Of a stretch of 42,785 nt of DNA, positions 28,508-39,061 are shown one piece after another. Below the pieces are notes generated by a model that worked only from the letters and a program-made list of their open reading frames with translations, searched no databases and was not told the origin of the DNA. This stretch comes from Methanomicrobia archaeon (lineage in GTDB: Archaea; Halobacteriota; Bog-38; Methanoflorentales; Methanoflorentaceae), in contig JACWML010000001.1 in NCBI GenBank assembly GCA_015661395.1, forward strand, positions 83,273 through 126,057, in the 5' to 3' direction. Position numbers and translations under genes: made by a program. Position 1 is the stretch's first letter; each line of letters starts with the position of its first letter.

Positions 28508-28557
28508 ATGCACGGTTGGAACGTGCTATCCCACCGTGATGCTTTAAAAACACGTCG

Positions 28558-29745
28558 ATGGTAAGAACCCTGAGGGAGTCAAGTATAACGACTTACACGC
28601 TCCAATGTCTCAGTGATTTTGAAGATGCATATCAGAGAAGAATAAACGAGCTAACCGCTCGACGGAACCAAGCGAGAAAGATAGTAGGCACCTTTTGTCT
28701 TTTCGTTCCCGATGAGATTATTTATGCCGCGGGGGCCGACCGCGTCATTTTATGTGGGGGACGAAACGCGACGGTTTCGCTCGCCGAGGAGTATCTGCCG
28801 AGAAATATCTGCCCATTGGTAAAATCGTCCTTCGGTTCTGTCGTGAGCACGGAGTGCAGCGGAGGAGATGCGTGTCCCCACTTCAACCTCATCGACATGG
28901 TGGTAGCGGAAGCTACGTGCGATGCGAAGAAGAAGATGTATGAGCTCTTGAATGAGTATATTCCGACCTACGTCATAGACCTCCCACAGAAACCGGACAG
29001 CCCTGCAGGAATAGCGTACTATACTGTGCAGTTGGAGCAGTTTACAGACGCCATGGAGGGACTGACGGGCACCCTCATCACTGACGACCGTTTGCGACGA
29101 GAGATCAAATCAGCTAACGAGACAAGGAGCTTACTCCACAGGCTGTACGAATTGAGACGAAGAGATCCCCCACCAATACGGGGCCTCGACGTTTTGACGG
29201 TGCTTCAAAAACAATTTTTCTTATCGCCGGAGGAGTTGAGGCGCATTCTCCGCCAGTTGTGCGACGAAGCGGAGCGAAAGCCAAATGAGGGTGCGCGTAA
29301 GCCGAGGATCATGATTTCGGGGTGCCCGATGGCTGGCGGAAACATCAAGGTGCCGAAGATTATCGAGGATCGAGGGGGCGTCATCGTCGTGGAGGAGAGC
29401 TGCACGGGTACCAGAGCATTCTGGAACCTCGTGGATGAGCATAAGGATCCGCTCAGAGCGATCGCAGAAAGATACATGCAGATACCGTGTTCCTGCATGA
29501 CGCCGAACGAATGGCGGACGGAACACATACGTGAACTGGTCGAACGTTTCAACGTTGATGGCGTCGTGTATTACACGCTGCAGTCGTGCCACGCGTATAA
29601 CATCGAGAGATTCCGAGTTCAGCAGGCGTTGAAGGAGACGCACACCCCTCTACTCGCGATTGAAACGGATTATAGCGATTCGGATGTCGAGCAGATAGCG
29701 ACACGGGTAGATGCGTTCATGGAGATGATCGCATCATCACCGTAG
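28558..29745 (+). CDS. HgdB/BcrB-like Fe-S protein, double-cubane-cluster protein type
   Basis: CPLVKSSFGSV...DMVVAEATCDAKKKMYELL, VVEESCTGTRAFWNLVDE, IPCSCMTPNEWR, TDYSDSDVEQIATRVDAFMEMI. Confidence 0.85.
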   Translation: MVRTLRESSITTYTLQCLSDFEDAYQRRINELTARRNQARKIVGTFCLFVPDEIIYAAGADRVILCGGRNATVSLAEEYLPRNICPLVKSSFGSVVSTECSGGDACPHFNLIDMVVAEATCDAKKKMYELLNEYIPTYVIDLPQKPDSPAGIAYYTVQLEQFTDAMEGLTGTLITDDRLRREIKSANETRSLLHRLYELRRRDPPPIRGLDVLTVLQKQFFLSPEELRRILRQLCDEAERKPNEGARKPRIMISGCPMAGGNIKVPKIIEDRGGVIVVEESCTGTRAFWNLVDEHKDPLRAIAERYMQIPCSCMTPNEWRTEHIRELVERFNVDGVVYYTLQSCHAYNIERFRVQQALKETHTPLLAIETDYSDSDVEQIATRVDAFMEMIASSP

Positions 29746-30551
29746 GGATCGATGCTGGTGCGGCCACGACGAAGGCAGTCATCCTCAGAGATGACACGAT
29801 TGCCGCGTACAGGATAGCCCCCACTGGATTCGATTTTTTGCACGTCGCCGAGACCATTTACAGGGCGGTTCAGGTTGATGCGGGGATACGGGGGGGTGAT
29901 ATCGAAAATGTCGTCGCTACCGGGTATGGCAGAGAAAGCATCGAATTTGCTAACAAAGCCGTGAGCGAAATCACCACCCACGCGGCGGGCGTAAGTTACC
30001 TCTTTCCAGACGTTAAGGGAGTCATCGACATCGGCGGACAAGACAGCAAAGTCATAGCAGTGGAAAAAGGGAGGGTTGTGGACTTTTTGATGAACGACAA
30101 ATGTGCGGCAGGCACCGGCAAGTTCTTGGAGTTCACAGCAAAAGCGTTGGAGGTGTCTACAGAGGCGTTAGGCGGCCTTGCTCTCGCGTCACGAACGCCT
30201 GTTAGCATCAGCAGCATGTGCACAGTGTTCGCTGAATCAGAGGTCATATCGTTACGAGCGAGAGGAATCACAAAGGAGGATATCGCTGCGGGTCTGGTAG
30301 AAAGCGTCGCGCAGAGAGTCTCCGTCATGGCCAAACAGATCGGTTTAAAAGAGAATGTTGCCTTTGTCGGTGGGGTGGCAAAAAACGCAGGCATTAAGGC
30401 GGCGTTGGAAAGAAAGCTAGGTGTAACGCTTTTCGTGCCCTTTGAGCCTCAAATTACGGGAGCGCTGGGAGCAGCATTGCGTGGCAAGGCTCAGGTACTA
30501 GCCGGGCACGAAGCTTTACTGCGCAGCTGCGCGCCACCATCCAAGCGGTGA
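29727..30551 (+). CDS. BadF/BcrA/HgdC-type ATPase activator; no canonical start codon before the conserved N-terminus
   Basis: DRIITVGIDAGAATTKAVILRDD..., IDIGGQDSK, NDKCAAGTGKFLEFTAKAL, FVGGVAKNAG; ORF track starts at 29838, inside the domain. Confidence 0.85.
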   Translation, partial: DRIITVGIDAGAATTKAVILRDDTIAAYRIAPTGFDFLHVAETIYRAVQVDAGIRGGDIENVVATGYGRESIEFANKAVSEITTHAAGVSYLFPDVKGVIDIGGQDSKVIAVEKGRVVDFLMNDKCAAGTGKFLEFTAKALEVSTEALGGLALASRTPVSISSMCTVFAESEVISLRARGITKEDIAAGLVESVAQRVSVMAKQIGLKENVAFVGGVAKNAGIKAALERKLGVTLFVPFEPQITGALGAALRGKAQVLAGHEALLRSCAPPSKR

Positions 30552-30967
30552 TCCGAGTGAAGTTATTGATGTTTGATACGGATGATTTCTGGTATAAGAC
30601 GTTTGAAAAGACCGTTGATCACGTCAGCCCGGTAGATACAGAAGCGTCGGTGCAGGATTCGCTCGTGATCTTCATAAATGTCGAGAAAGAGGACGAGGCG
30701 CAACGGGACAGAGTCGTCAAAAAAGCAGTTGAAAACATCAGCTGGCTCGCGAGAAAGACAAATCGAAAAAAGGTGGTCCTCCACTCGTTTGCTCATCTCT
30801 CGGAAAGTAAGTCGAGCATAACGTTTGCCGAGGCGGTGTTCAAATCAATCATGGATGCGCTCTGTGCGAAAGGACTTGAAACTAGCATGACGCCTTTTGG
30901 CTATTTCCTCGAATTTACCATTCATGTGAGGGGGGAATCTCTCGCAAAGGTATGGAAGTCCATCTAA
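30548..30967 (+). CDS. Stand-alone archaeal ThrRS N-terminal editing-domain-like protein (D-aminoacyl-tRNA deacylase fold)
   Basis: VKLLMFDTDDFWYKTFEK..., LVIFINVEKEDE, VVLHSFAHLSESKSSITFAEAVFKSI, TPFGYFLEFTIHVRGESLAKVWK. Confidence 0.75.
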   Translation: MIRVKLLMFDTDDFWYKTFEKTVDHVSPVDTEASVQDSLVIFINVEKEDEAQRDRVVKKAVENISWLARKTNRKKVVLHSFAHLSESKSSITFAEAVFKSIMDALCAKGLETSMTPFGYFLEFTIHVRGESLAKVWKSI

Positions 30968-31015
30968 AACTGAGAGGGTTCATCAAAAGGAGGCGTCTGC
31001 TACTCATCTTCATTC

Positions 31016-31588
31016 TTACGCCTCTGGTTTTGCGAAGACGACCCCATAATGGTAGGGCTTAAGGTCGTTGCTACTCACGTAGGTAAATCCCGCTCTTAGT
31101 GCCCACTCGTAACACTGCTCGGGTTTCGGTCGGATGCCCATCGGCGGCCCCCGTGGAGTGCTGCTATCATAGTTCCAATGAATGATGCCGACCCTCCCTT
31201 TTGGCTTTAGAATGCGATAGGATTCGTTCAGCATGCGCTCAGGTCTCTCGTCGTGCAATATATTAAAAAGCATCACGTAATCAACGCTCACGTCGGCGAG
31301 TCCTGACCCGTCGGCGATAAAGTCACGAAGCAATAACACAATGTTTGTAAGCCCGCTGCCCTGCGCACGATCTTTCACCGTATTGATCATTTCTGGCTCT
31401 ATGTCGATTGCATATATGGTGCCGGATATCAGCGTCGCTGCGGGAATGGTGAACGTTCCGTAACCGCACCCAAACTCGGCCACGTCGACGACTGCACCAT
31501 CAATCCCGAGGGCACTCAGAACTTCGAATGGCTCGAAGAAACCCTCCCACACCTCTTCAGTGGGGATATCACTCTCGCGCACTTTCAT
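31016..31588 (-). CDS. Class I SAM-dependent methyltransferase
   Basis: VAEFGCGYGTFTIPAA, YAIDIEPEMI, NILHDERPERMLNESYRILKPKGRVGIIHW. Confidence 0.88.
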   Translation of the reverse strand: MKVRESDIPTEEVWEGFFEPFEVLSALGIDGAVVDVAEFGCGYGTFTIPAATLISGTIYAIDIEPEMINTVKDRAQGSGLTNIVLLLRDFIADGSGLADVSVDYVMLFNILHDERPERMLNESYRILKPKGRVGIIHWNYDSSTPRGPPMGIRPKPEQCYEWALRAGFTYVSSNDLKPYHYGVVFAKPEA

Positions 31589-31739
31589 GGTGATTCCATC
31601 ATTACGAGGTCGATCCAGCTACAGCTATCAGGTCTTTCACCTGCTGAGCAGTACGTTCACACTAAAATAAAGAGTTAGCCTTCAATCGCAGCAATTTTTG
31701 GTATACACGTTCCTTTGAGAGATGCCGCGAGTAGAAAAG

Positions 31740-31955
31740 TCAGCCGTTTGATCGTAATGAGCCGTTCTTTTTCGTCAAAAAAGGGGGGTGCGGGCGCGGC
31801 TCCCTGGCAGCGCTTAGCGGGCGCAAGCAAGCCCGTTCTGCAGGACCCGGACCTTCCTCATCGTGAAACTCCATGGGGCACGCACAACAGGCATGTATGG
31901 CGGCACTCAAGAAGAGGAGAGCTAGTGGCAGTGCTTTGAGGAGGAGTTTTTTCAT
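31740..31955 (-). CDS. Possible small secreted/lipoprotein-like ORF
   Basis: MKKLLLKALPLALLFLSAAIHACCAC signal-like N-terminus; no homology argument. Confidence 0.25.
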   Translation of the reverse strand: MKKLLLKALPLALLFLSAAIHACCACPMEFHDEEGPGPAERACLRPLSAAREPRPHPPFLTKKNGSLRSNG

Positions 31956-32369
31956 GGTCGGTCTTTCTGATAACGCTGTGCAGGGGCTGTGCGCTGCTCA
32001 TGCGGATATACCTTCAGGTCATGACAAAAATTGCTGCCACGAAGCTCTGCCTATCATGGGCCTTGAAAACTACAATAGCGGGCGCTGTAGGCACACCTGA
32101 CGGATGGAACCGTTTGATTCTCTCAGGAAGCTGAATGCGCAGCGATTGCGTGTACGTCGTAAGACGAGAAGATTGCTGCGGTTATTCCGGGTTCTTAACG
32201 CTCACTGCCCGAGTGATCCATTCGTTGAGAGCAGAGAGCGCCCTTGTCTTGTAAACTTCTTTGAAACCCTACGTGGTCACAGCGGGTATGTCTGCAGACG
32301 TCGCAAATCCGAACAGTAAAAAGGTACGAGATATCTGCTTGCCGTTTGGTCTCCGCTTCCCGATTCCTA

Positions 32370-33619
32370 TTAATATTTCGAACCGACCGTACGAACTGGA
32401 ATAGTTATGATCTTTTTGCGAGCGAGCAAAGAACGCACCCATTCACGCTCTGTCCAAAGGGCACAGCCACCTTCGGTCTCATTGAGTAAGGCATGCTGTT
32501 GGCGAATGGTTTGCAATAGGTTAGATTGCAGGGCCTCTCTGAGTGACGCCGTCTGCACGCTCGCATCTGAAAAGGGAGAGGCGGGACACGGTTCAACGTC
32601 CCCTCCTGCGCTGATATGGACGAATCCTCGCCCTGCAGCCAGACAGCCTCCGTATTGTTCCTCGTCCCCGGGAATCGCGATGAAGAGGGCGGGGAATTGA
32701 GTACGAAACGCCTCGGTCGTTTGTCGCAGGTGACTTCTTTGTTCGTCAGTCAAGACCCAATCGTCTGTCCCCCCTTCAAAAGAGACGTATTCGAGAAGGA
32801 GAAAAACGCTAGTCCCCGCGTCGACCAGATCTTTTACAAAGTTCGTATCGGTGATCGTTGTGACGTTTGACCTAGTTATTGTCAACGAGCAGCCAAAAAA
32901 GATTCCCTCCGCGCACATCTTTTCCATGACGCCTCGGAGACGCTTGTAAACGCCAGCGCCTCGACGTTCATCGGTATTGCATTCGTCACCTTCGATGCTT
33001 ATGACGGGAATGACGTTTCGTTTTCCTTGAGTTGTCGCATCACGGTCTCATCGATAAGCGTGCCATTCGTGATGAGAGGGAAAACAATTGATGGAAAGTC
33101 TTTAGTAATGGCCAGAAGCTCCCTGCGGACAAGCGGCTCACCGCCGGCGAGGAGGATCGCTGATACGCCAAGCTGATGTGCCTCACTAACGAGGCTACGA
33201 AGCCTGTGCTCGCTTAGCTCTCTCGCAGCTGGCCGGTGTTCCCGGTGTGCGAATGCGATACATCCCTTGCAGCGCAAGTTGCACTCGTTCGTCACGCTGA
33301 TGATGAGAAATGGAGGCACATGGAGATTTTCGTTTTGCCATCTCTGCCTCTTTTGGGCTGCTCTCTTTTGCCACCACGCGGTACGCAAGAAGAAGAGGGC
33401 TTTCGATGGTTCTCTGAGCGTAATTCGCGCTGCGTCTTTAAAAAAGACTGTGATCGCGCGGTTCAGGATGTTGGTATAGTCAGAATCCTGTTCCACAATA
33501 CGTGTTGACCTGTGGTGGTATTTATAGTGCTCGAGGATATCAATTTTGACACGTGAGAGTTTATAAACAGCGTGCTTAAGGCGGCTAACCATAACCTTGC
33601 GGCAAGAATTGCTGTTCAC
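32370..33619 (-). pseudogene. Radical SAM/SPASM-like protein split by an apparent -1 frameshift near 33015
   Basis: Upstream frame has CNLRCKGC, LLAGGEPLVRRELL, LITNGTLIDE and stops ...ENETSFPS*; the -1 frame gives NVIPVISIEGDECNTDERRGAGVYKRLRGVMEKMCAEGIFFG..., continuing into ORF 32370-32927. Confidence 0.8.
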
Positions 33620-34093
33620 ATGCTCACAGATGAGTAAGACGAGGCTTTCTTAGTAGAGACGCATGATTCGCGCGGATGAAGACAAGTATTACCGCTTACC
33701 CAGCTTTTATGGAAAATGGTCGCAAATATGCAACCCCCCAATCCGCCTCAAACACACTCGGGTGGGGTTCGCGCTGGTTCATGTAAGAGGGGTTGTACTT
33801 AGCCTTTTGCTGGACACCTACCCTGGGTCCATTTAACGCCAAATTTGTAACCCCGATTTTGCAACCCTTCTTGCCGGCGCGTGACTATGATTCCGCGTCC
33901 GTCTTTTTCCACAAGATTGCGCCCGCTGCGAGTTTTCCCTACCGCATTCGATGCTTCATACTGCCCCGCAGCCTGAGCGCGTGCAAACGGGGCTTTGTGC
34001 GCGTGGATTGCAAACTGCCACCCTTTGGCTGCTCGTTTGTGCTTTAGGCGATAACATGTCAGCGGTTATGCAGCCATGGCTCCAAATGAGCTG

Positions 34094-35122
34094 TCACAAC
34101 GCGCCAAAAAACACTGGCCAGAAAGGATCTTGGATTGGAATTGCCAGGGGAACGAGCGTCCCGTCGCGCCGCTTGATTGTTTTCGTCCTTGGATCATCAG
34201 TCACTTTTCCTATAACAGATGCCTCGATGCCGCTGGCACTTAGTTTGTGGAGTATGACCTTTGAATGATCCGGCCTTGCCGTGATCAGGAGCGAGCCCTC
34301 GGCGATCGCTGCCAAGGGATCAATGTCAAATGCCTCGCAGACCATCCGTACCTCTTCTGGATAGACGAACGCCTCCTCATGTATCTCCATCCCCGTTCCG
34401 CTAGCGCTGGCTATCTCGAAGAGCCCGCCGATAACGCCGCCCTCAGTCGCGTCGTGCATAGCAGTTACGCCCCCGGATTCCATAGCTAAGAGGGCGTCTT
34501 TTACCACGGTCATTTGCATGCAGAGGGCCTTAGCTTTCTCAACCAGAGGCGGCGGATAATTCTCTAAGAGCTCCGTTTCCCTGATCACGGCGAGGATTCC
34601 CGCTGTCTCTATTGCCGGCCCCTTGGTCAGAATCACGTCGTCGCCCGCCTTCGCGCCGGCTGGCGTAACATAACCGTGCTTGTCTGCGATGGCAAAGACG
34701 GTGACTCCACCTATGGTGGGTGATACAAACCCTGGGTAGTACCCCGTATGCCCACCGACGATCGCTATCCCAAGCTCCACGGCAGCTCTATGGATGGCAT
34801 CCACGATGGTGTGGAAGTCCTCTTCGTTCGTCTCGGGAGGCATCAATAGTGAATATGTCATGTATCTGGGCTTGACGCCCATGACCGCCACGTCGCTCGC
34901 ACCTATATGGACGGTATACCATCCAAACATCTCCAGGGGCTGGTTCGGGATAGCGAAGATCGGGTCTTCCGCTATTATGAGCACCCTGTCGTTGCCGATG
35001 TCGATAACTCCGGCATCGATCCCTGTTCTCGGTGGCACGATTACCGAGTCATCCTTGTTTCCGAGCCGCGGGAGCAGAAAGGAGGTGAAGGCGTCGAGGT
35101 CTATCTTTCCTATCTTATCGCT
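34094..35122 (-). CDS. AIR synthase-related protein (HypE/ThiL superfamily)
   Basis: MSDKIGKIDLDAFTSFLLPRLG..., GASDVAVMGVKPRYM, VGGHTGYYPG, MHDATEGGVIGGLFEIA. Confidence 0.85.
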   Translation of the reverse strand, partial: SDKIGKIDLDAFTSFLLPRLGNKDDSVIVPPRTGIDAGVIDIGNDRVLIIAEDPIFAIPNQPLEMFGWYTVHIGASDVAVMGVKPRYMTYSLLMPPETNEEDFHTIVDAIHRAAVELGIAIVGGHTGYYPGFVSPTIGGVTVFAIADKHGYVTPAGAKAGDDVILTKGPAIETAGILAVIRETELLENYPPPLVEKAKALCMQMTVVKDALLAMESGGVTAMHDATEGGVIGGLFEIASASGTGMEIHEEAFVYPEEVRMVCEAFDIDPLAAIAEGSLLITARPDHSKVILHKLSASGIEASVIGKVTDDPRTKTIKRRDGTLVPLAIPIQDPFWPVFFGAL

Positions 35123-35696
35123 CATGATAGCGCCTCGCGATTTCACAGATCTGCTCTGCGACTTCTATGGGATCCCGTCCGACAAGCACCGACACGGGCT
35201 CTTTACCGATAGCACCCGTTTCGTAGAAGATCTTGGGGACCCGGCCACCGGCGGCATCTATCGCTTGCTGAACTTTCCAGGGCATCGATGCGCCTTCCGC
35301 TTCCTTGATTTCTTCCGGTTCTTTACTGCGGTCGATCACGCTGAAAACCCACCCTTTTGCTTTGCAATACTCCTCGAGCCATTTCGTCAGAGATGGATTG
35401 TTGGCGAAGTTCACGCCTGCCCTAAACGCCGAATCGGCTTTGCCCAGCTCTACCATCAGTCGGGCCATGTGGCTCGACGCGCCGAATCTGGGCTTGCCTG
35501 CAGCGTGAGGTACGCCGCTCACGACGGTTATGCGTCCGTCTATTCCTAATACATCATCTCTGCTTCTAGAATTGGGTCGAGCGTACACGAGGTTGGTCCT
35601 GACCTCGGGAATCAAGGCTGCAAACTCCTTGCATTCCTCCACGAGGCCCAGGGCGACAGCAATCTTCCCGCGCATATCGATTTCGTTAGGCTTCAA
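35115..35696 (-). CDS. ThiN-domain (thiamine-phosphate synthase-like) stand-alone protein
   Basis: LIPEVRTNLVYARPNSRSRDDVLGIDGRITVVSGVPHAAGKPRFGASSHMARLMVELGK. Confidence 0.85.
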   Translation of the reverse strand: MKPNEIDMRGKIAVALGLVEECKEFAALIPEVRTNLVYARPNSRSRDDVLGIDGRITVVSGVPHAAGKPRFGASSHMARLMVELGKADSAFRAGVNFANNPSLTKWLEEYCKAKGWVFSVIDRSKEPEEIKEAEGASMPWKVQQAIDAAGGRVPKIFYETGAIGKEPVSVLVGRDPIEVAEQICEIARRYHER

Positions 35697-35922
35697 TGAT
35701 TAGTCTCCTCCGGCCTTGGATTGGTGTCGAACACTTTGAAGTGGAACGATAAGTAGTAATCGCTAGTTACTGTTTCTCCATCTGTCACTAAGATTGGTCG
35801 ATTAGTATGAACACGCGATGGTAGTTTCGTCACGTCGCGACCGACTTGCAATATTGTTTGATTTCATTTTGTTTGCTTCGCGAAAATTTTAAATATGATA
35901 ATCGCTTTACGCATTTTGTTGG

Positions 35923-35947
35923 TAGGAAGTAGGAAACCTACTTCCTA
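35923..35947. promoter_or_regulatory. NrpR-type nitrogen operator upstream of amt
   Basis: TAGGAAGTAGG-AAA-CCTACTTCCTA palindrome (11-bp arms) containing GGAA-N6-TTCC; TATA-like TTTTAAATAT about 30 bp upstream. Confidence 0.75.
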
Positions 35948-36087
35948 TAGATATAGCTTCCTACTAACAGGGCGCAACACGGAACTGCGCCAATGGGAGC
36001 GCCTCGATCCTCCGTGTGCGCTCTCCGCTCGTTTACGTCAAACAGGCCAAAAACTGGCCCACATTTCCCGCAACGTGAGGTTTCAAA

Positions 36088-37695
36088 ATGACATGGAAAC
36101 CAAGTAAAAAACTGATAATAAACTGCCTGTTGATACTCGTTTTCGTGAGTTTGATGATGGCAAAATCCGGGTATATCACCGGAATGGCCCAACAACCTAC
36201 AAACTCTGCGCTGAACGCCTCAACGCCAATTGCCGCTACGCAGGCGTTGCCCGACAGAAGTCAGCCCGACCCAACGGGCAGCAGCATTGGCTCGGCCAAC
36301 GTTCCGGCTAACGTAACTGGCCAACCGACGTTATCTGAGCTCGCCAATGCTGTCGGCCATAATACAACGGCCATCAACTTCGTGTGGACGCTCATGGCCG
36401 GCTTCCTCGTTTTCTTTATGCAGGCGGGGTTTGCGCTCGTTGAAACCGGCTTCACGCGCTCAAAGAACGTGGCTCACACGATGGGCATGAACATATTGAT
36501 CTACGCGCTTGGCGTGCTCGGGTGGTATTTCTGCGGATTCGCCATAATGTTCGGCGGATTGAAGACGCTTCCCACCTTGGGCGGGTTTACCGGACTTAAC
36601 AGCGAGGTGGCAATCAGTATACTGGGACACCCGTTCGGACTGTTCGGTGCTCACGGTTTTGCGCTGACCGGCGCCTATGACGTCGGCGTGTTTGCGCTGT
36701 TCCTGTTCGAAGTCGTCTTCATGGATACCGCTGCCACGATTCCGACCGGGGCCATGGCCGAACGATGGAAATTCTTGGCATTCTGCATCTACGGTCTTTT
36801 CATCGGGACGATCATTTACCCGCTCTTTGGCAACTGGGTTTGGGGCGGTGGATGGCTTTCGCAGCTCGGCACGAACTTTGGCTTGGGCAACGGGTACGTC
36901 GACTTTGCGGGTTCGACGGTCGTACACATGATAGGTGGTACGATCGGCTTTGTCGGCGCGTGGATGCTCGGCCCTCGAATCGGCAAGTACGTCAACGGGA
37001 AGGTCCACGCCATTCCACCGCACAGCATCCCTATGGCTGTGCTCGGATCGCTCATCCTCGCATTCGGATGGTTCGGGTTTAATCCGGGCTCGACGCTCGC
37101 AGGAACCGATCTCCGTATTAGTGTCGTCGCCGTTAACACGATGCTGGCGTCGGTTGCTGGCATGACGGCGGCAACGTTCTGGATGTGGCGGGTCCGCAGC
37201 AACAAGCCTGATGTCAGTTTTATGTGCAACGGGTTACTTGCCGGGCTCGTAGCGATAACCGGCCCTTGTGCGTTCGTTAACTCGCAAAGCGCAGTCTTCA
37301 TCGGGTTGGTCGCTGGCATTCTCGTGGTCGAAGCCGCGCTTTTCATTGACAAAAGGCTAAAAGTTGATGACCCGGTCGGAGCGGTGGCCGTGCACGGCGT
37401 ATGCGGTGCGTGGGGATGTCTCAGCCTAGGACTCCTCGCAGATGGCACGTACGGCGCGGGCTGGAACGGCGTTTCCGGCGCGGTAACCGGTCTTCTCTAC
37501 GGAAATCCCAGTCAGCTCGCTGCACAGTGCATCGGAGTGGCGACATGCTTCGTTTATACAGCGGCGATCTCACTTGCGATCTTCATATTCATAGACAAAG
37601 TTGTCGGACTGAGGATCGGATCGCAGACCGAAGTAGACGGCCTGGACGTCCCAGAAATGGGAGTAGGAGGATACGATGGCGGCTACGGGCTCTGA
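36088..37695 (+). CDS. amt: Ammonium transporter
   Basis: FVWTLMAGFLVFFMQAGFALVETGFTRSKNVAHTMGMN..., VAVHGVCGAWGCLSLGLLADGTYG. Confidence 0.96.
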   Translation: MTWKPSKKLIINCLLILVFVSLMMAKSGYITGMAQQPTNSALNASTPIAATQALPDRSQPDPTGSSIGSANVPANVTGQPTLSELANAVGHNTTAINFVWTLMAGFLVFFMQAGFALVETGFTRSKNVAHTMGMNILIYALGVLGWYFCGFAIMFGGLKTLPTLGGFTGLNSEVAISILGHPFGLFGAHGFALTGAYDVGVFALFLFEVVFMDTAATIPTGAMAERWKFLAFCIYGLFIGTIIYPLFGNWVWGGGWLSQLGTNFGLGNGYVDFAGSTVVHMIGGTIGFVGAWMLGPRIGKYVNGKVHAIPPHSIPMAVLGSLILAFGWFGFNPGSTLAGTDLRISVVAVNTMLASVAGMTAATFWMWRVRSNKPDVSFMCNGLLAGLVAITGPCAFVNSQSAVFIGLVAGILVVEAALFIDKRLKVDDPVGAVAVHGVCGAWGCLSLGLLADGTYGAGWNGVSGAVTGLLYGNPSQLAAQCIGVATCFVYTAAISLAIFIFIDKVVGLRIGSQTEVDGLDVPEMGVGGYDGGYGL

Positions 37696-38145
<450 letters not shown>

Positions 38146-38158
38146 CGCGCGGCATCGC

Positions 38159-38191
38159 AGGCGGGGCGACCACCCGCCTTTTCTTTTTTTT
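38159..38191 (+). terminator. Hairpin plus T-run terminator after glnK
   Basis: AGGCGGG-GCGACCA-CCCGCCT followed by TTTCTTTTTTTT. Confidence 0.8.
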
Positions 38192-38508
38192 ACGCGCCAG
38201 TAGAGCGGCGTGCATGTAAGTGCGTTGCCATACACGTGAGAAGAGGGCAACAACGGTCTCTCGAACAATGCGTTTATTTGTTTCGGGGGCCGTGCTTTTG
38301 TATTGAGAGATCTGACGTAAAACGATAAGTACCAGAATGATTGTTTCTATAACCCCCACAGGGCGGGCAAAGACGCCTTCCCGTCTTTTGGAGTTGGTGG
38401 CAGGGTGTAGCTTTTCTATCGGCTGACTTATGCGAGACGCTTCCGACGGCTCCGTTCTTCAAACGGGTATATCGGGGAATCGGTTTGTGCTCGTCTGCTC
38501 TTCTTTCC

Positions 38509-38781
38509 TCACCACGTTACCTGGTTCGCCTCTTCGAGCGGCATTGCCGGCGCGATGTGGGCCACGCCAAAGCTGCTGAACGGGCCGGTAATCTTGAGCA
38601 GTGATGCTTCATTTGGTGCATCGAAAATTGCCACAGACATATGCCTTCCTATGAGAACGTAACGGCCTATCACCTTAACGCTTTCTGGAAACTTAAAGTG
38701 CTTCCACAACTCGCGAACCCGTTCAGTATGATCGGGATCGAATTTATACCATAAAACGAATAGCATTTTCTCCACTTCCAT
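38509..38781 (-). CDS. DUF3303-like small protein
   Basis: MLFVLWYKFDPDHTERVRELWKHFKFPESVKVIGRYVLIGRHMSVAIFDAPNEASLLKITGPFSSFGVAHIAPAMPLEEA. Confidence 0.75.
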   Translation of the reverse strand: MEVEKMLFVLWYKFDPDHTERVRELWKHFKFPESVKVIGRYVLIGRHMSVAIFDAPNEASLLKITGPFSSFGVAHIAPAMPLEEANQVTW

Positions 38782-39061
38782 TACTTAGTTGAGTTTAGCA
38801 CGCTCCTCCTTGAGCGCGTCGCTCTCGATCTAAAAAACCCCTTCGACGTTCGGAATAGCTTACGCCATCTGGTTTTTGACGAGAGCATCGCTAAAAGAAT
38901 AACATTCTTAAACAATAACTCTTTCTCAGCTTTTCTTACGTTCCGGCTTTATCGAAGCGGCGGGGTTTCGTCTGCGGTGCTGGCGGTCAACTGCCATCAT
39001 CAAAACCTATATGCGTGAAAAGATGGAACGCACGCAGCACGGAGGTGAGAGAATAACACAA

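Noticed and set aside
33700-34090. Possible genes in the gap before the HypE-like gene
   Set aside because: Only short, unconvincing ORFs; no recognisable motif.
36460-37448. Long minus-strand and alternative-frame ORFs inside amt
   Set aside because: Shadow ORFs of a highly confident GC-rich CDS; translations are low complexity.
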